A DNA stretch of 9,919 nt from Bacteriovoracaceae bacterium. GTDB taxonomy: Bacteria; Bdellovibrionota; UBA1018. Below, one piece after another: positions 7,401 through 9,919 of the stretch. Within the stretch, counting starts at the first letter, position 1; each line of letters begins with the position of its first letter. Below the pieces are notes generated by a model. The model was not told the DNA's origin. It worked only from the letters and a program-made list of their open reading frames with translations, and ran no database searches. The translations under genes were made by a program, and so were the position numbers. The stretch covers positions 1 through 9,919 of the forward strand of contig CANFHS010000079.1 of NCBI GenBank assembly GCA_947446835.1, in the 5' to 3' direction.

Positions 7401-7401
7401 T
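7374..7401 (+). promoter_or_regulatory. Putative sigma-70-type promoter for glnN
   Basis: TTCAAA (7374-7379, 4 of 6 to the -35 consensus) and TATGAT (7396-7401, 5 of 6 to the -10 consensus) are separated by 16 bases. The -10 overlaps the TGA stop of the upstream gene. A transcription start near 7408 would give a leader of about 50 bases before the glnN ATG. This is one of the few AT-rich spots in the window. No sigma-54 (-24/-12) pair and no recognisable NtcA (GTA-N8-TAC) site is visible nearby. Confidence 0.45.
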
Positions 7402-7443
7402 CGTGCCCCAGGGGCCAGGCATTGAGTCCTCCCCATTCAAAAC

Positions 7444-7449
7444 AAGGAG
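7444..7449 (+). promoter_or_regulatory. Strong Shine-Dalgarno that decides the glnN start
   Basis: AAGGAG lies 8 bases before the ATG at 7458. This is near-ideal spacing and the clearest ribosome binding site in the window, so 7458 is preferred over the in-frame TTG at 7422, which would add 12 residues and has no such site. Confidence 0.85.
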
Positions 7450-7457
7450 CCGATCCC

Positions 7458-9692
<2,235 letters not shown>

Positions 9693-9696
9693 CGCT

Positions 9697-9919
9697 GTGA
9701 GGCGCTTCCTGCCGGCAGTCGGGCTGGTTGTGGCCTCGTTTCTTCTGGGCCTGGTGGTGACCTCTTCGGGGGTCACCACCTGGGACAGCCTGGATCATCT
9801 GACCCGAAGTGACTGGCTCCTGGGCCGATTCGGGTTTCCCGTGCCGACCCTGGTGCGGGATTCCGAAGTGCAGCTGACCCAGTGGTACGGCCCGCTCTGG
9901 GAGCTGGTGCTGGGATTCC
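9697..9919 (+). CDS. N-terminal fragment of a membrane protein, possibly a GT39-type glycosyltransferase
   Basis: The reading frame opens with GTG four bases after the glnN stop and stays open for 74 codons to the window's end. An in-frame TGA at 9685-9687 rules out an earlier start. The peptide begins RRFLPAVGL, with a membrane helix at about 4-23, then a loop with TTWDSLDHL (27-35), GRFGFPVP and a QWYGPLWELVLGF end entering a second hydrophobic segment. An acidic first loop after helix 1 and a YGPLW-like entry to helix 2 recall polyprenyl-phosphate-sugar-dependent GT-C (GT39-like) transferases, but this is only the first tenth or so of such a protein. The Shine-Dalgarno is weak (TGAG at 9685-9688), so expression may depend on translation of glnN. 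A stable hairpin lies at codons 18-29. Confidence 0.6.
   Translation, partial: MRRFLPAVGLVVASFLLGLVVTSSGVTTWDSLDHLTRSDWLLGRFGFPVPTLVRDSEVQLTQWYGPLWELVLGF
9750..9783 (+). other. Near-perfect hairpin with C(UUCG)G tetraloop at start of the last gene
   Basis: GGTGGTGACC (9753-9762) and GGTCACCACC (9771-9780) are exact reverse complements. Inside them a T-G wobble (9763/9770) and a C-G pair (9764/9769) close a TTCG loop (9765-9768), the exceptionally stable C(UUCG)G tetraloop. One mismatch (9752/9781) and two more G-C pairs extend the base. No T-tract follows, so it is not a standard terminator. In RNA it would form 50-90 bases after the glnN stop codon, just after translation of the next gene begins. 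Confidence 0.65.

Noticed and set aside
7405..7415. GCCCC-A-GGGGC palindrome between the YfhO-like gene and glnN, as a terminator
   Set aside because: Only four pairs remain once a three-base loop is allowed, and no T-tract follows.
7422..7457. TTG start at 7422 giving glnN 12 extra residues
   Set aside because: There is no ribosome binding site before it, whereas ATG at 7458 has AAGGAG at ideal spacing.
9709..9718. CTGCCGGCAG 10-bp palindrome as an operator
   Set aside because: Palindromes of this length are expected about ten times by chance in 10 kb, and it lies inside coding sequence.

Overview
The window is densely coding, GC-rich DNA (roughly two thirds G+C by eye). Every gene is on the + strand and almost all gaps are 0-4 bp. 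Signal peptides, envelope-type membrane proteins and a Bat-type locus suggest a Gram-negative (diderm) bacterium. A high-GC deltaproteobacterial-type lineage (Myxococcota/Bdellovibrionota-like) would fit, but the sequence alone does not fix the phylum.

Region 1 (1-5178) is a Bat (Bacteroides aerotolerance-type) operon. It holds the 3' part of a small DUF4381-like membrane protein, a BatA-type VWA protein, a BatB VWA protein fused to a BatC-like TPR domain, and BatD. MoxR and DUF58 genes would be expected just upstream, outside the window. Junctions are one spacer base after a stop codon, then ATGA and GTGA overlaps, so translational coupling is likely. The two VWA proteins, the TPR tail and the BatD ectodomain would form a periplasmic complex anchored in the inner membrane. 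The DUF4381-like protein and the BatD C-terminus offer similar cytoplasmic helical modules.

Region 2 (5175-7400) is a polytopic YfhO-like (GT-C type) membrane protein. Its start overlaps the batD stop by ATGA, so it appears to be a translationally coupled last gene of the bat operon. Its end holds a G-rich dyad followed by seven T's that could act as a terminator.

Region 3 (7374-9692) is a type III glutamine synthetase (GSIII, glnN) with a strong ribosome binding site and a plausible own promoter whose -10 overlaps the preceding stop codon. Four bases after it a further membrane protein begins, possibly a GT39-type glycosyltransferase, and runs off the window. Its first codons contain a near-perfect hairpin capped by a C(UUCG)G tetraloop.

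No RNA genes, CRISPR arrays, insertion sequences or phage genes were seen. The families present are known. The less ordinary points are the coupling of a YfhO-like protein to the bat operon, the shared module in the DUF4381-like protein and BatD, and the hairpin structures around glnN.
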